Positions 1 through 11,074 are shown, counted from the first letter of the stretch. The stretch is 64,000 nt of DNA from Notamacropus eugenii (GCF_028372415.1 NC_092875.1:29333712-29397711); one strand, 5' to 3'. Numbers and translations: made by a program. The notes: generated by a model from the letters alone, not told the origin.

Positions 1-216
1 GAATGGTAAAGTATGGCCTGAAGTTTACTGACCTCTGGATTGAATGACCTATCTCTCAGGTCTCTTTTAACACCCAACATTCCAGAATTCTAACAGGTCT
101 ATTAAAATTTGGTCATGAAAGGGGTTCTTTTTCCAGTTTCATACTTTAGGGCTTAGCTTGCTTATTTTTGACGCGTTGTTTGTAAGCACCTTTGGGAGAG
201 TGGCAATCTAAATGGA
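1..216. other. Unclassified intergenic DNA
   Basis: AT-leaning sequence with no coding signal and no repeat family that I can name. It leads directly into the microsatellite at 217. Confidence 0.5.
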
Positions 217-386
<170 letters not shown>

Positions 387-1329
387 TGTTGCACAGCCTT
401 CCCTCCTGCTCCAAATTGATCTAGAGTAAATATGGCTTGGGAGACTAAGCTTTTAGCCTTTCTCTGGTGGCTTCTAAGGTTCTTAGTTTCCCACTAATGC
501 TTAGAAAATGATAAATAATAACAATAATTACCTGGAAAAATCTAGAATTACCTTTTTTCTTATCTTAAAAGAGAAACATAATTGCATGTATTTCTGTTTA
601 GCTTTAAGTCATATTTTTGGCTTTAGCTTTAGGTAATTACCATAGTTCACTCCTGAGGGAAGATCAAAGGCTCCACCGATTGCTTTGCATACCTGAGCTG
701 CTACTTATACAAATAGGGTCTGGCAACCAGAGACCAACTGCTCCTTTCCTGAGTGAGCAGAAGCCCCACATTAAAGAATTTTGAGCCAATTCCGCTCTTA
801 AGAGGTGGACTCTGGTGGCTGTGTCTACCCAATGCCCCAATGATGTAGTAACCGCTAAAACGTTGACCTAGAGCTTTGCCCAGAGTGTTCAATTTCAGTA
901 TAACTGGGGTTTGGTTTCATAAAGTAAAGGCAAACCATGGAGATGATTAAGTGAATTTTTCTCTTGTTATTCAGATGTTTTGGCATGGCAAAGATGTTTT
1001 GGTTTAAAGACGAAGCACAAGCTAATACCTGCAGCACAGGGGAATGAACAATTAGCACATTCATGAATTGGTGGGGTTTAAAAAAATATTTCTAATGTGG
1101 AGTGGAACAGTCTGTTAACTTAAGACCTAATACTTTGATTACAGGCATTGTACAAGAAAGTGTTGACTGAACCGAGGTCCTGGCTAGGAAATTGACTTCT
1201 TTGATATGGCAGGCATCTAGAATTTCCTACATATGATCATTCCCTCCGATAAGTCAAATCATCACCTCTCTTTGATTTTGGGGGGAATCTTCCTGAGCTG
1301 TTATGACTGAAAATACGGGTGGTGGCCCA
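387..1329. other. Unclassified intergenic DNA
   Basis: No recognisable gene or repeat. Part of it (about 660-1060) has balanced composition and no low-complexity runs, so it could be single-copy. I see no ORF with protein-like character. Confidence 0.4.
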
Positions 1330-1605
1330 TGCGTTCTCACCGCCATTTTGCAGTTTCCCTAGCTTTCTCCCAAGCATCGATCAAAGTGGCATCTCTCCTT
1401 CAAGGCCTTTCCTGATTCCTTTAGTTTCCAGTGTTCTCTCTGCCTTGCAATTTATCTGTATTAAGTTCTCTACATACTCCCCACCCCCACTCCTACAAGT
1501 GCTTGAGCATGGGAATTGTTTTAGTTTTGATCTGATTATACAAAGGTCCTAGAACAGTGCCCAGCACATAGTAGGCACTTGATAAATGTTTGTCCATTGG
1601 TTCAA
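1330..1605 (+). repeat. L2 LINE 3' end
   Basis: The last ~100 bp matches the L2 3' consensus as I know it: a run about small-value items, 'cagtgcccagcacatagtag', then 'gcacttgataaatgtttg'. The upstream CT-rich part resembles the L2 3' UTR. Old and diverged. Confidence 0.75.
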
Positions 1606-2654
1606 TTGAAGAGGACCCTCTTTCAAACATACTTGTGAATTTCCAAAACATTTTCATTGACTGTTGGGCACTAATGATTTTAATGAAGGCAGGATGCCTC
1701 CCTTGAAACCAAATAAATAATTAGTCTTGCCAATTAAATTGTATCGCCTGACACTAACACAGCCTTATACTCCCAATTATCTATGATTCTTATTGTCATT
1801 GTAAGGGAAAGGCAGGGAGGGTTCTTAGAAGTCCTTTTTCCTATCTCCTCAGGAATGACTGAACATGCCCCCCTGAAAGCTCTGGATTGCTGTGGTGAGT
1901 GCCTACCCGGAGGGTGGGCAGCCTGTTCAGTTTTCACTCCTCTTCCTTAGAACCTAGGCTGCCTTAGCTTTTTTCTTTCTCTAACCCTAACCCAAAGCTC
2001 CATCTCTCTTCTTCTGGCCCCCCTCCGTTTCTCCTCCCCTCCCCCACCTCCCTCCACCTCCACACACCATTAAAATGGCAAAAAAAAAAAAACAAACCCC
2101 AAAACCCAGACAAGGGGTCTTTCTTCAAAGCAGTTCTCCTTCATCTCATAAATTCTCAGCCACTGCTGGATTGCTGTGACTAAAGCAGCAACAGCCCCCT
2201 CTGCTCTGCAGATACAAAGTGGGGTGTGTGTTGTCTACCCACGTGAGGTCGGTCACAGGGGCAGTTTGCCTCTCAGAAATCTGCGAGAACAAAATACTCC
2301 AGCAAGTACCAAGAGAAAAATGTCCACGTGGTTACAGAATCCAAATGATCCAAGACAAGACAAAGGAAAAGAGATAGAGAGAGGACAAAACAAGGAAAAG
2401 GAGATGGGGAAAGAAATGAAGATGAGAAGATGGGATGCCTCCTTCCCTGGACCTTCTCACCCCTTGTCCCACCTTCAGCCAGGAAACCTTTAGAGTTATA
2501 GGAACAGGTCATGACAGTTTCAGGGTTTGTTTGTTTATTTTTTTAACATGGATTTTAGTAGAATTAATACATAAAAGTATGATTTCATTCATACATTTAT
2601 TTGTTCATGCATTCATTCATTTTTATAGCAGGAAGAGGCTTTAGACATAAAAAG
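1606..2654. other. Unclassified intergenic DNA with A-tract and ATTC-rich patch
   Basis: Contains a pyrimidine-rich stretch around 1960-2070, an A-tract near 2079-2090 and an imperfect ATTC/ATTT patch around 2575-2625. The 105-codon ORF starting at 2176 is hydrophilic, has no recognisable domain and is probably chance. Confidence 0.4.
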
Positions 2655-2666
2655 GAACCTGAAAAT

Positions 2667-3065
2667 TAGAGCTGGGAGGGGCCTTAGGACTGGGAAGGGA
2701 AGAACTAGGAGGGGACTTAGAAAGGAGAATGTCAGGGCTGGGAGGGCTTTAAATGAAAAAAAAAAACTAAAGGCTTTATATTAGTGATGGTAATAGGGAG
2801 CCATTAGAGTTTATGGGGAAAGGGGAGGCAGTATATGGTCTGACCTTCACTTTAGGAAATCATGTTGGCAGCTAGCTGTGTGGAGGATGGTTTAGTGGGG
2901 AGAAACAATTCAGGAAGAAGACTTGGAATACAGAATGTCAGAGCTGGGAGGGCCTTAAAATGGGAATACTGGAACAATAAAAAGATTTTAGAATAAAAAA
3001 TATCAGTGTTGGGAGGGACCTTGGGATCACGAATGTCAGAGCTGGGAGGAGGCTGGAGAGATCAT
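2667..3065 (+). repeat. Amplified ~33-bp motif (interrupted)
   Basis: About six diverged copies of a motif of the form 'gaatgtcagagctgggaggg' plus 'ccttaga' occur at 2667, 2701, 2725, 2931, 3000 and 3031. The final copy runs into 'gagatcatttagac', the usual start of a reverse-oriented MIR-like element, so the array probably grew from the edge of such an element. It is interrupted at about 2755-2925 by another ancient repeat. Confidence 0.7.
2755..2925 (+). repeat. Ancient interspersed repeat, family X fragment
   Basis: The text 'atagggagccattagag', a loss-of-position phrase, and 'tgtggaggatgg' recurs at about 19.9, 20.7, 21.3, 38.1 and 57.4 kb, always on the same strand. I call this family X because I cannot assign its class with confidence. 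Confidence 0.6.
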
Positions 3066-3589
3066 TTAGACATGTTCTCATCCCCTCATTTTACAGATCC
3101 CTCAATTTCCTTTTGCCTTTTTTGCCTTTTTTTGGGAAATAGCATTTCCCATCCTACTTTATGGAGAAATTATTCAGTGTTTCACATTTTTAAGCACTAA
3201 AATTATTCCAACTGTTCATTCTAATTCTGTAGACACAACTCAGCTTGTACAAATGTCCCTTCCTTTCATTTTTGGGTGGATTTTTACATGTTACAGGCTT
3301 CTAGTTTCATTGCATTATCTTTTGGGTCAGAGAGAAATTGGAGATCACTTGGTTCTTTGCTACCTATCCCATTAAGGGGGTTACACAGTCCTCAGACAAC
3401 ACTCATGTAGCCCACCACAGTGTAGTAAAATAGAGCTTGCACTCAGAAATCTGTCTATCTCGCCGTCTTTCTGTGTCTCTCTGACTCTCTCTCTCTCTCC
3501 TTGCCTATATCTGTCTCTCTGTCTTTGTCTCTGTCTGTGCTTGTGCATCTCTCTTACATGCAAGAAAAAATCTGTTGACTAGCGACTCA

Positions 3590-3690
3590 GACTTCTTTTA
3601 TGTTCCTACTGCAACAGTACTGAATAGAGCCACAGAAATGGTCTCAGAGATCATTTAGTCTAATCTTTTCATTTTAAAGACCAAGCAATC
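3590..3690 (-). repeat. MIR-like SINE fragment
   Basis: 'Gagatcatttagtctaat' followed by 'attttaaagaccaa' is the 3' end of a MIR-type element read in reverse. Truncated. Confidence 0.55.
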
Positions 3691-3694
3691 AATA

Positions 3695-3850
3695 AATTTA
3701 TTTATTAATCACTTACTTATGCCCCATGCACTATTACAAAAAAAAAAAAAAAAAAGGAACATTCCCTGCTCTAAAGGCACTCACATTCTGTTAGGGATGG
3801 GGAGGAGAAATAATACATATTATGACATAGAAATATACACAAAGTAAAAA
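3695..3850 (+). repeat. Family X repeat, 5' part, with A17 tract
   Basis: 'Caataaatttatttattaat' through 'ccctgctctaaaggcactca' is the diagnostic head of family X, also seen at 16.7, 18.75, 19.5, 21.0, 25.5 and 62.65 kb. An A-tract of about 17 lies at 3740-3756. Confidence 0.65.
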
Positions 3851-4105
3851 AGGTGAAGTGTTTTGTAAACTTTAAAGGGCTGCATGTATAAATATTAACT
3901 ATTTGTAAGAGCCTAGTCTAAGTTTTAGGTCTGGGGAACCACATAAGCCCCACCCTGATCCACAGTTTGGGCAAATCACTGGATATGATTTAGCCTGAAG
4001 TTTTCTCATCTGTAAAATGGGCACAACAAAGACCAACCCAGAGTTACCTCATGCAAAGGGCATTGAAAACTACCAAATACTAAAGGAAATGTGAGCTGTT
4101 ATTCA
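3851..4105 (+). repeat. THER1/MIR fragments (two, + strand)
   Basis: 'Gttttgtaaactttaaaggg' is the 3' part of a THER1/MIR core-SINE. From about 3935 a second copy shows 'gggcaaatcactgg', 'tttctcatctgtaaaatggg' and 'gggcattgaaaactaccaaa'. Both are diverged. Confidence 0.7.
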
Positions 4106-4383
4106 AAAAGAAGAGGGAACAGAGACTGGTTTGAAAACAGGCAAAGAAAAGATGTCGTGATTTAAAAATCCCACACCAAGAAGCGCACAACATGTAAAAT
4201 GCATTTTCATACCTAGAAGTGATACTGTCACCCAATCTCGATTAACCAAAAATATTATGCCAGCACCCATCTAGGTGGAATGGAAGTTAAGAAACAGAAC
4301 ATATGACATTGTGAGAACACTTTAAACTAATACAAGAAGGATGTGCTTCAAAGCGGCTTAGGAGAGTCAGATGGAATAGAAGG

Positions 4384-4400
4384 GGGAGGGGGAGAGAGAG

Positions 4401-4439
<39 letters not shown>

Positions 4440-4630
4440 GAAAGAGACAGAGAGACAGGGAGAGGGGGAGAGAGGGAGACAGAAAGACAGAGAGACAGAG
4501 AGAGAAAGAGAGACAGACAGAGAGACAGACAGAGAGAGACAGAGACAGAGAGAGAAAGAGACAGAGAGAGACAGAGAGACAGAAAGAGAGAGAGAGAGAA
4601 GAGAGAGAGAGGGAGAGGGTGAGACAGAGG

Positions 4631-4662
<32 letters not shown>

Positions 4663-4740
4663 CAGAAAGAGACAGAGAGACAGAGAGACAGAGAGAGGGA
4701 GAGAGGGAGAGAGAGAGGGAGAGGAAGAGAGAGAGAGAGT
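4384..4740 (+). repeat. (GA)n / (GACA)n polypurine tract, ~357 bp
   Basis: A nearly uninterrupted purine-rich strand mixes GA, GACA and GAAA units. The 159- and 147-codon ORFs across it are low-complexity Arg/Glu and Ser/Leu artefacts. Confidence 0.95.
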
Positions 4741-5382
4741 TAAAATCACATTAATGGAGATAAAGGTCTCCTTTGTGCCACAGTCCTCCAAAGCAATTGG
4801 GCTTACTGTTGGATACAGCTAATTCCAGCTTTATCAAGAAATACCATAGCTGCCAGGGGAGAAGGAGTGGGGAAAAAACACAAAACTTCTGCCTGGCCCC
4901 CATAGCCAACCCCTGTGAGTTTGGCAGGAGTGAGTATAGCTGAGTTGGTTCCAGGACTATATTTTTCAATTCCTGTTTTAACAGTCATAAACGCCTCCTG
5001 ATGCCAAAGCAGAACATGACTTTAATCCAGATAAAATAAAATTCTTAAACCCTGAAAACTATACCGAGATTTACAGGCCAATTTAGAAAGTCAGAGACCT
5101 TTTTTTTTTCCTAAGGGCTTCGCATTCCACATGGCCCATGCTGGGGATTACGTGATTGACCATTCTCAGGGAGATGGGGGTCCCATGATCCATCACTCAT
5201 CACTGGGACTTCATAATCTTTAAAGATAACGTGGTTGTCTCTTCTCATGTTCTCCTCATCTCCCCTGCCCTCTGCCTTTACGAATCTCAATGCTTTCCAA
5301 TTTTTCCTTCTTCTTTCCCTCATTCATTTCTTCTAGCTTCCTTGAATCAATCCACTCCACTCCCATCTGACTCAGAAACAAT
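4741..5382. other. Unclassified intergenic DNA
   Basis: No gene or repeat recognised apart from a T-tract near 5100-5110. The short ORFs on both strands look non-coding. Confidence 0.4.
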
Positions 5383-5585
5383 AAGGCACAGTAGAGTAGT
5401 GGGTAGAGCATCGGACCTAAAGTCAGGAAAGTCTGAGTTTGAATCCTGCCTCGGTTACTTATCAATTTTGCGACCCTCGGCAAGTCATTTAATATCCTTG
5501 TGCCTCAGTTTCCTCATCTGTAAAATGAAGAGACTGAACTTGATGGCCGGCAAGGTCTCTTTCAACTCTCTAAATTTATGATCCA
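5383..5585 (+). repeat. MIR/THER-type CORE-SINE
   Basis: Shows the full order of landmarks: 'tagtgggtagagcat' (tRNA-derived head), 'aaagtcaggaaagtctgag', 'tttgaatcctgcctc', 'ggcaagtcatttaat', 'cctcagtttcctcatctgta' and the 3' tail ending 'aatttatgatcc'. This is the variant with a gene-tail resembling 'ggtctctttcaactct'. Confidence 0.88.
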
Positions 5586-5629
5586 TATTAAATTTATTAA
5601 CCTCAGTTAATTGTGGGTTTGTTTTTTTT

Positions 5630-5960
5630 TTTTTTACTTTACCTGGGTGAGTCATTTCTTTCTTAGTCTCAATTTTTCTTCTATGAAATGGGATTAGTGA
5701 TAATACCTGACAGAATCAATGAGATAATATATCTGTGGAAGATTCCTTAAAGTCTTATGGGAATGAATGAAAACACCAATGACGGTGATGATGATGGTGA
5801 TGGAGGATGTAGTTGTGGGGATGATCTGGTAGAAAATGTGACCATGATTACAAAGTAGGCAACTAGTCGTATAACCCTTTTCAAGGCATTTTACCTTGTT
5901 TTCCGCATCTATAAGATGGGAATGATGGTAATTAATACCTGCAGTGACTACCATCTTGCC
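5630..5960 (+). repeat. Two degraded MIR fragments
   Basis: 'Tgggtgagtcatttctttct' with 'ttctatgaaatgggatta' (about 5645-5740) and 'ccgcatctataagatgggaa' (about 5880-5950) are degenerate MIR core sequences, separated by a GATGGT-rich patch. Confidence 0.6.
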
Positions 5961-6027
5961 TCCAGTATTTTAATACCTCTTTTCGATTCAGATGTCCCAC
6001 ATCCTACAAACCAAGACATAGTTGAGC

Positions 6028-6150
6028 AGGCAGGTAGGGCAGTGGATAGAGCACCAGTCCTGGAGTCAGGAGAATCTGAGTTCAAAATCTGGCCTCAGGC
6101 ACTTACTAGTTGCGTGACCTTGGGCAAGTCACTTAATCCCAGTTGCCTCT
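6028..6150 (+). repeat. MAR1/WSINE-type SINE, head half
   Basis: 'Cagtggatagagcaccagtc', 'ctggagtcaggagaatctga', 'cttgggcaagtcacttaatc' and 'cagttgcctc' match the marsupial SINE head. The RTE-type tail is absent, so the copy is 3'-truncated. Confidence 0.88.
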
Positions 6151-6539
6151 ATTTTTTTCCCTACTGTTGCCCTTATGCAGATTACTTTAAAGAACATTAT
6201 TGAGAAGGAAAAATGTCCTGGAAGAAACAACTTCTTAAGGGTCTCTTGACTCTCAGGTAGAGTCATTGACTCATGACCTAATGACAAGAGAGGTAGTAGA
6301 GTAGTAGTTCCACCCTGCCTACAAGCTACCCAGGGACCTGCTCCTCACTGCTGTGGCTCCCTGAGACCAGATGAAAATACCTTCCTTTCCTCCCACCTCC
6401 TCCAGTCACCAAACCCTACTAGTAGAGTGTCTCATTCCTCCTCCTTCCCTTTCCCCCAACCCCTAAGGTATCAGCTTTCTGATAAGTGACAAAAAAGAGG
6501 CAATAATCAGATAAACTAATCCTTGCTAATGAGTTAACT
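6151..6539. other. Unclassified intergenic DNA
   Basis: Pyrimidine-rich in the middle (6370-6470). No gene or named repeat is visible. Confidence 0.4.
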
Positions 6540-6910
6540 AATAATAATAATAGTAATTTGTCTCTGCTTTGAACCGGGCTGAGCTCTTTCTAAGTCCTGT
6601 ATATTATATCATCTGAGCCTCACAAATGTCCCGCCAAGTAGCATCGTTCCCATTTTACAAATAAGGAGCCTTTCTAGGTAACAAAGTCAATTCATCAAGA
6701 AGCCAGATAGGAAGTCCCAGTGTAGGTAATGCCCTCCACCAGATTCAGATGCAAAGCTCTAAGACAAAACAGAGTTTATAGGCTTAGACAGTTGCCTGAG
6801 GATGAGAGAAAAGGGTAATTTGCTCATATTCACTTAGTCAGGGGCAGGGTTTAACTCAGGTCTTCCTGACTTCAGGTCCAGCAGTTATGGTCTGTGCCCA
6901 CTGACTCTCC
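6540..6910 (-). repeat. MIR-type SINE, reverse, with internal disruption
   Basis: 'Ataataataatagtaattt', 'ttcccattttacaaataagg' and, further on, 'tttaactcaggtcttcctga' follow MIR order in reverse. The distance between the core and the head is longer than normal, so other sequence was probably inserted. Confidence 0.6.
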
Positions 6911-6959
6911 ATAATGCTTTGTCCCAGTTGGGAATCTATAGCTTTTTAAGAAAGACTCC

Positions 6960-7110
6960 TCAAGAAAAGCATTTTGAATTAGGAGTTAGATTTAAATCCT
7001 GCCTCTGATGTTTACTAGTTTTGTGACCTTGGGCAAGTCATTCAACATCAATGAACCTCAGTTTGTTCATCTATAAAATGGAGATGAAAATATTATCTAG
7101 CACAGCAACC
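6960..7110 (+). repeat. MIR-type SINE
   Basis: 'Tttaaatcctgcctctgatg', 'gtgaccttgggcaagtcatt' and 'catctataaaatggagatga' identify it. The 5' head is degraded. Confidence 0.8.
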
Positions 7111-7410
7111 AAGAATTTTTGTACCTGACCAAGTACCGCAAACATCCCCCAGAAAAATATAACCTAAAAGGTATTCCGACTTGGGGACTGAGAGTAAGAC
7201 TATTAACTCATAGTGCAAGGAGAGACCTTGGAAATAGCTGGGAAGCAATTGCTTAGGAGGCTATCATGAGTGAGGGTAGGTTTGGAACTAAACTCAGCCT
7301 TCTATCTGGCAGTTTCCTATTTTAACTTTTTATCAATGCTAAATGGATGCTAAGCTCTTTCGTTTCTGTGCCCTTCAAATTCAGCACCTTGGAACAAAGC
7401 TCCAATCACT
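7111..7410. other. Unclassified intergenic DNA
   Basis: No feature is recognised in this 300-bp gap. Confidence 0.4.
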
Positions 7411-7600
7411 CCACCCTAGTTATATTTCTGATAATAACTAGGTTACCTTCCTCACAGTTCTATTGTGAGGGTCAAATGAAACAAAAGATGGAAAATGTCT
7501 TGCGAACCTTAAAGTGCCAACTTAAAGTTCAATTCTTCTTAACCAATCAATGTTTATTAAGCACCTCCGATGTGCCAGGGTCCATGCTGAGCATTTTTTA
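7411..7600 (+). repeat. THER1 3' fragment and family X head
   Basis: 'Tgaaacaaaagatggaaaat' with 'cgaaccttaaagtgcc' is the 3' end of THER1/MIR. 'Aatgtttattaagcacctcc' from about 7548 is a short family X head. Confidence 0.55.
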
Positions 7601-7879
7601 CAGATCAAGTTTAAGTTTTAGGCATGGGCAGGCTGTAATTTTGGGACAGGTAGACTGCAAATCCTACTTTTTTGTGTCTTGTTGGAAAAGTAGCTCTGCA
7701 GAATATGAAAACAGAGAGTTGAAAGGGACCTGACATTTATGTAGTCCACCTCCCCCACCCAGGAAAGGAATCCCTTTTCTAGTAAACTTGACAGATGGCT
7801 CTCCAGCATCTGCACCAGTTCCTCCCATTTTCTGACTATAGACAAATAGAATGTTAACAACAAAATAAAATACTGACTG

Positions 7880-8060
7880 TTTGGCCACCAGGGAGGTGCA
7901 GCAGAAGTCCTGGGTTTGGGATCAAGTAGCTATGGATGCTGATCTCCTGTGATGCAATTTCCTCTTGAGCTTCAGTTTACTGATTTGTAAAATATGGCTT
8001 ATAAACCTACCTGTCCTACCTTCCTCAGAGGATAAAATGAGACACTGGGTGTCCACAATG
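7880..8060 (+). repeat. MIR-type SINE, degraded
   Basis: 'Agcttcagtttactgatttg', 'taaaatatggc' and 'ctcagaggataaaatgagac' identify an old MIR on the + strand. Confidence 0.65.
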
Positions 8061-8094
8061 CAATATAGAAATGTGATCTAGGAGTATGTCAAGT

Positions 8095-8234
8095 GATATT
8101 TTCATGCATCTATATCTTCAATACCTGGAATGCACTACCTTCTCACCTCTGCCTTATAGAACCCTCCTGATCTTTCAAAACCCAGCTCACTTCCAACAGA
8201 AGGCCTTGTTTTATCCCCAGGGTTGGTAATAATT
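8095..8234 (+). repeat. L2 LINE fragment
   Basis: 'Tggaatgcactaccttctca', 'caaaacccagctcacttcc' and 'agaaggccttgttttatccc' are L2 3'-region phrases. It is cut off by the SINE at 8235. Confidence 0.65.
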
Positions 8235-8462
8235 CCTATTGTTCAGTCATGTCTGATCCTTCAAGGCCCCATTTGGGATTTGCTTATCAGAGATACTGGA
8301 GTGGTTGGCTATTTCCTTCTCCAGCTCATTTTACAAATGAGGAAACTGAGGCAAACAGGGTCAAGAGACTTGCCCAGGTTCACACAGCTAGACTGAATTT
8401 GAACTTAGGCCTTCCTGACTCCAGACGCAATACTCTATCCACTATGCTATTCAGCTACCCCT
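8235..8462 (-). repeat. Marsupial SINE with gacacgactgaa-type tail, near full length
   Basis: Read in reverse it has the head ('agctgaatagcatagtggat'), the 'gtgtgaacctgggcaagtct' region, 'cctcagtttcctcatttgta' and the tail carrying 'ccccatttgggatttgctta' on the + strand. It was inserted at the 3' edge of an L2 fragment. Confidence 0.88.
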
Positions 8463-8463
8463 G

Positions 8464-8733
8464 TTAACGATTGTTCCTTGTGTATGTATGCACACAGTAT
8501 ATATTCATATAACTTTGTATATACATGTGTGGGCTTGTATGTATTTATGTGACTGTATTTTTATTTATATAGCTTTATACAGCATATTTGTGTAACTTTG
8601 CATATCTATATTTGTATAATTGAATATACGTGTATATTTAGATAACTTTGTATATCTATACTTGTATAATTTTGTAAACATGCATGTGTATTTGTCTAAC
8701 TTTATGTATCCATATTGGTATAACTGAATATAT
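8464..8733 (+). repeat. AT-rich minisatellite, left part (~25-bp unit)
   Basis: Degenerate units of the form 'tataactttgtatatctata' with 'tttg' recur about every 22-28 bp (phrases near 8511, 8596, 8643, 8697 and 8720). The array continues at 10940 after the RTE insertion. Confidence 0.8.
8722..8733 (+). repeat. 12-bp target-site duplication, left copy
   Basis: AACTGAATATAT here is repeated exactly at 10928-10939, flanking the RTE element. Because the host is a minisatellite, part of the identity could come from the array units, although no other unit in the array matches all 12 bases. Confidence 0.8.
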
Positions 8734-9536
8734 TTCTCCTGGAGTTGTCAGGCAGCAAACACCACATCGACTGTTCCTCAGCCCTTTCTGAAGCCACACT
8801 GGCTCACAGGTATATGCCCATCTTCCAGGTGAAGGATCAGCCTATTAAGGAGGACTCTAGCAAGAATGTTGCCAGTAATGACTAAGAGAGAGATCCCCCT
8901 GTGACTGTCACAGGACAATCTATTTCCTTTACCCTTACAGAGATGGACAATGGAGGCATCCTTGAACTCCTGGGGGATAAGCTCCTCTTGCCATATAACC
9001 TGGAAAATTTCAGTCAGCTTTTGTATGAGCAAAGGTCCCCCTACCTTGTAAATCTCAGTTGGAATAGAATCAGCACCAGGTGCTTTGCTACATGAAAGGA
9101 GCCTAATGGCTCTCAAAACCTTTTCTTCAGTTGGAAGTTCAGCTAAGCAGGGACTGACTTCAACCTGAGGTAAACGGTCAATGGCCTCAGCATTGATTGA
9201 TGACATTCTGTTGAGAACACTATGGAAGTGTTCAGCCCATGTCTCTAGGATCATTTCCATCAGCACTGAGTAGTTGCGATGCACCATAAGTTTTTGATCC
9301 ATAAATAGCTTTCAGGGAATCATAAAAGCACTTTGGATTGTTACTATTAGCATAAAATTGAATTTCATCTGCCTTCTTGACAGGAATCCTGCATCCTGCA
9401 TCTCTCTAAATTTTGCTTGTACTTTGCTTTTGATGGAATTAAATGTTACTTTCTTAGAGGTGAATCAACTATCTTGATGGTAAAGCCTGTGGAGTTCACG
9501 TTTTTCATCTAGCAGCTTCTGAATTTCCACATCATC
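8734..9536 (-). pseudogene. RTE reverse transcriptase pseudogene, N-terminal half (inverted)
   Basis: On the minus strand it begins with a linker (DDVEIQKLLDEKRELHR) followed by the first RT blocks: WAEHFHSVLNR, CSKAPGADSIPTEIYK, IPQEFKDASIVHL, HRGISLLVITGNILARVLLNR and SQCGFRKG. A 174-codon stretch (8778-9302) is still open. Beyond it, two TGA codons replace Arg codons in 'FRKG*GTVD' and 'FAA*QLQ', consistent with CpG decay of CGA. The endonuclease domain is missing, so the copy was 5'-truncated at insertion. Confidence 0.92.
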
Positions 9537-10867
9537 TGGCAAGAGCAGAACAGAGGTCTGTACACAATGTTTGTGGATCTGACCAAGGTCTTTGACACTG
9601 TTAGTCATGAGGGCTTATGGAAAATTATGTCAAAATTTGGTTGCCCAGAGAAGTTCATCAGTATTGTGCGTCAATTTCATGATGGCATGTTTGCCGGGTT
9701 CTGGATAGTGGACAATGCTCTTGTGCTTTCCCAGTCACCAGTGGAATGTAACAGGACTGTGTGCTTGCTCCCATGCTTGTTAGCATGATGTTTTCAGCCA
9801 TGTTGACAAATGCTTTCAATGAGGATGAACATGACATCAAGGTCAATTACCATACTGATGGTAAGTTCTTCAATTTGAAAAGGTTAGAAGTCAAGACCAA
9901 AGTGGAGGGAGTGTCGGTGCATGATTTTCTGTTTGCAGATGATTGTGTACTCAATGCAGCCTCTGAAGTTGAGATGCAACAAAGTATGGATCAATTCTGT
10001 GCTACCTGTGCTAATTTTGGCCTAATAATTAACACCAAAAATCACAGGTGCTCCATCAGCCACCACCACACCATCCATATGTGGAACCATTGGTTACAAC
10101 AAATGGAGACATTTTGAATGCTGTGGATAAGTTCACTTACCTTGGTAGTGTACTTTTCAGGGATATACACATTAACAACGAGTTTGATTGCCAGAGCTAG
10201 CTCAGTGTTTCGGAGGCTCTGAAGAAACGTTTGGGAGAGAAGAGGTATTAGACTGACTACCAAACTGAAGGTCTACAGAGCTGTTGTACTGACCTTATTG
10301 TGATGTGCTTGTGAAACGTGGAAAGTCTACAAGTGCCATGCCAGGACACTGAATCACTTCCATTTGAACAGTCTTAGGAAGATTCTGAGGATGACCAGGC
10401 AGGACTAGGTACCAGACGCTGAAGTCCTTGCTCAAGCTGAACTGCAAGTATTCAAACTATACTTCAGAGAGCTCAACTCTGATGGGCTGGTCACGTCATT
10501 CAATATATACATATATATATATATACTGCCCAAAAGACTATTTTATGGAGAACTTGCATGGGGCAGGAGATCACATGGTGGCCAGAAGAAACGATATAAG
10601 GACACTCTCAAAGTTTCTCTCAAGAACCTTGGATTTGACTGTGCAACATGGGAGGCACTGGCACAGAACTACTCAGCATGGCATGCCCACATCAGAAAGG
10701 GGGCTGTGCTCTATGAGCAAAGCAGAAATGAGACAGCACAAAGTGAACATAGGATGAGCAAATTTGGGATATCCACCCCAAAAATTTATACAGATTATCT
10801 GTGCCCAATCTGTGGTAGAGCATTCCAATTTCGTATTGGTCCGATCAGTCACAGTCAGACACACTGA
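9537..10867 (+). pseudogene. RTE reverse transcriptase pseudogene, C-terminal half
   Basis: Starts in the block QEQNRGLYTMFVDLTKVFD and continues through the palm. The catalytic FADD motif is intact at 9932-9943. A frameshift near 9740-9790 separates the two longest open stretches, and later stops are frequent. An (AT)n tract at about 10503-10526 replaces several codons after 'GHV'. The C-terminus keeps a C2H2-like knuckle, C-x2-C-x12-H-x3-H, at about 10802-10864, followed by TGA at 10865. Such a C-terminal finger is known from related RTE elements. Confidence 0.9.
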
Positions 10868-10927
10868 AATTTCACTTTACAATGCGGATGTCATTTTGGT
10901 CCTCTTCGAAGAGGAAGGACAACAACC

Positions 10928-10939
10928 AACTGAATATAT
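10928..10939 (+). repeat. 12-bp target-site duplication, right copy
   Basis: Identical to 8722-8733. It starts immediately after the 'gaaggacaacaacc'-like RTE 3' end. Confidence 0.8.
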
Positions 10940-11060
10940 GTGTATATTTGTGTAACTTTGTCTATCTGTATTGGTATGACTTTGTACATATGTATATGTA
11001 TATTTGTGTAACTTTATATATATAGATGTATTGTGTAACTTTATATGAGCTGGGCTTAGA
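10940..11060 (+). repeat. AT-rich minisatellite, right part
   Basis: Continues the ~25-bp units interrupted at 8733 ('gtgtaactttgtctatctgt', 'gtgtaactttatatatatag'). Confidence 0.8.
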
Positions 11061-11074
11061 ATAAGGAGTCAGAA

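Larger units (their letters stand above)
8734..10927 (+). mobile_element. RTE-clade LINE with inverted 5' segment (twin-priming-like)
   Basis: A 2.2-kb 5'-truncated non-LTR retrotransposon. Its 5' part (8734 to about 9536) reads on the minus strand and its 3' part (about 9537-10927) on the plus strand. The coding break is clean: the inverted part ends at the protein text QLQEK and the direct part resumes at QEQNRGLYT, which I know to be contiguous in related elements. The element ends with an RTE-type 3' tail and is flanked by a 12-bp duplication. No intact ORF remains, so it is dead. Twin priming is the standard explanation for such inversions in L1; applying it to RTE is inference. Confidence 0.92.

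Noticed and set aside
4343..4822. Arg/Glu-rich 159-codon ORF and its Ser/Leu antisense
   Set aside because: Translation of a (GA)/(GACA) microsatellite. The same applies to ORFs at 212-429, 18764-19213 and 30868-31185.
8778..9302. 174-codon ORF as a host gene
   Set aside because: It is a fragment of the inverted RTE reverse transcriptase, bounded by stops and lacking the endonuclease.
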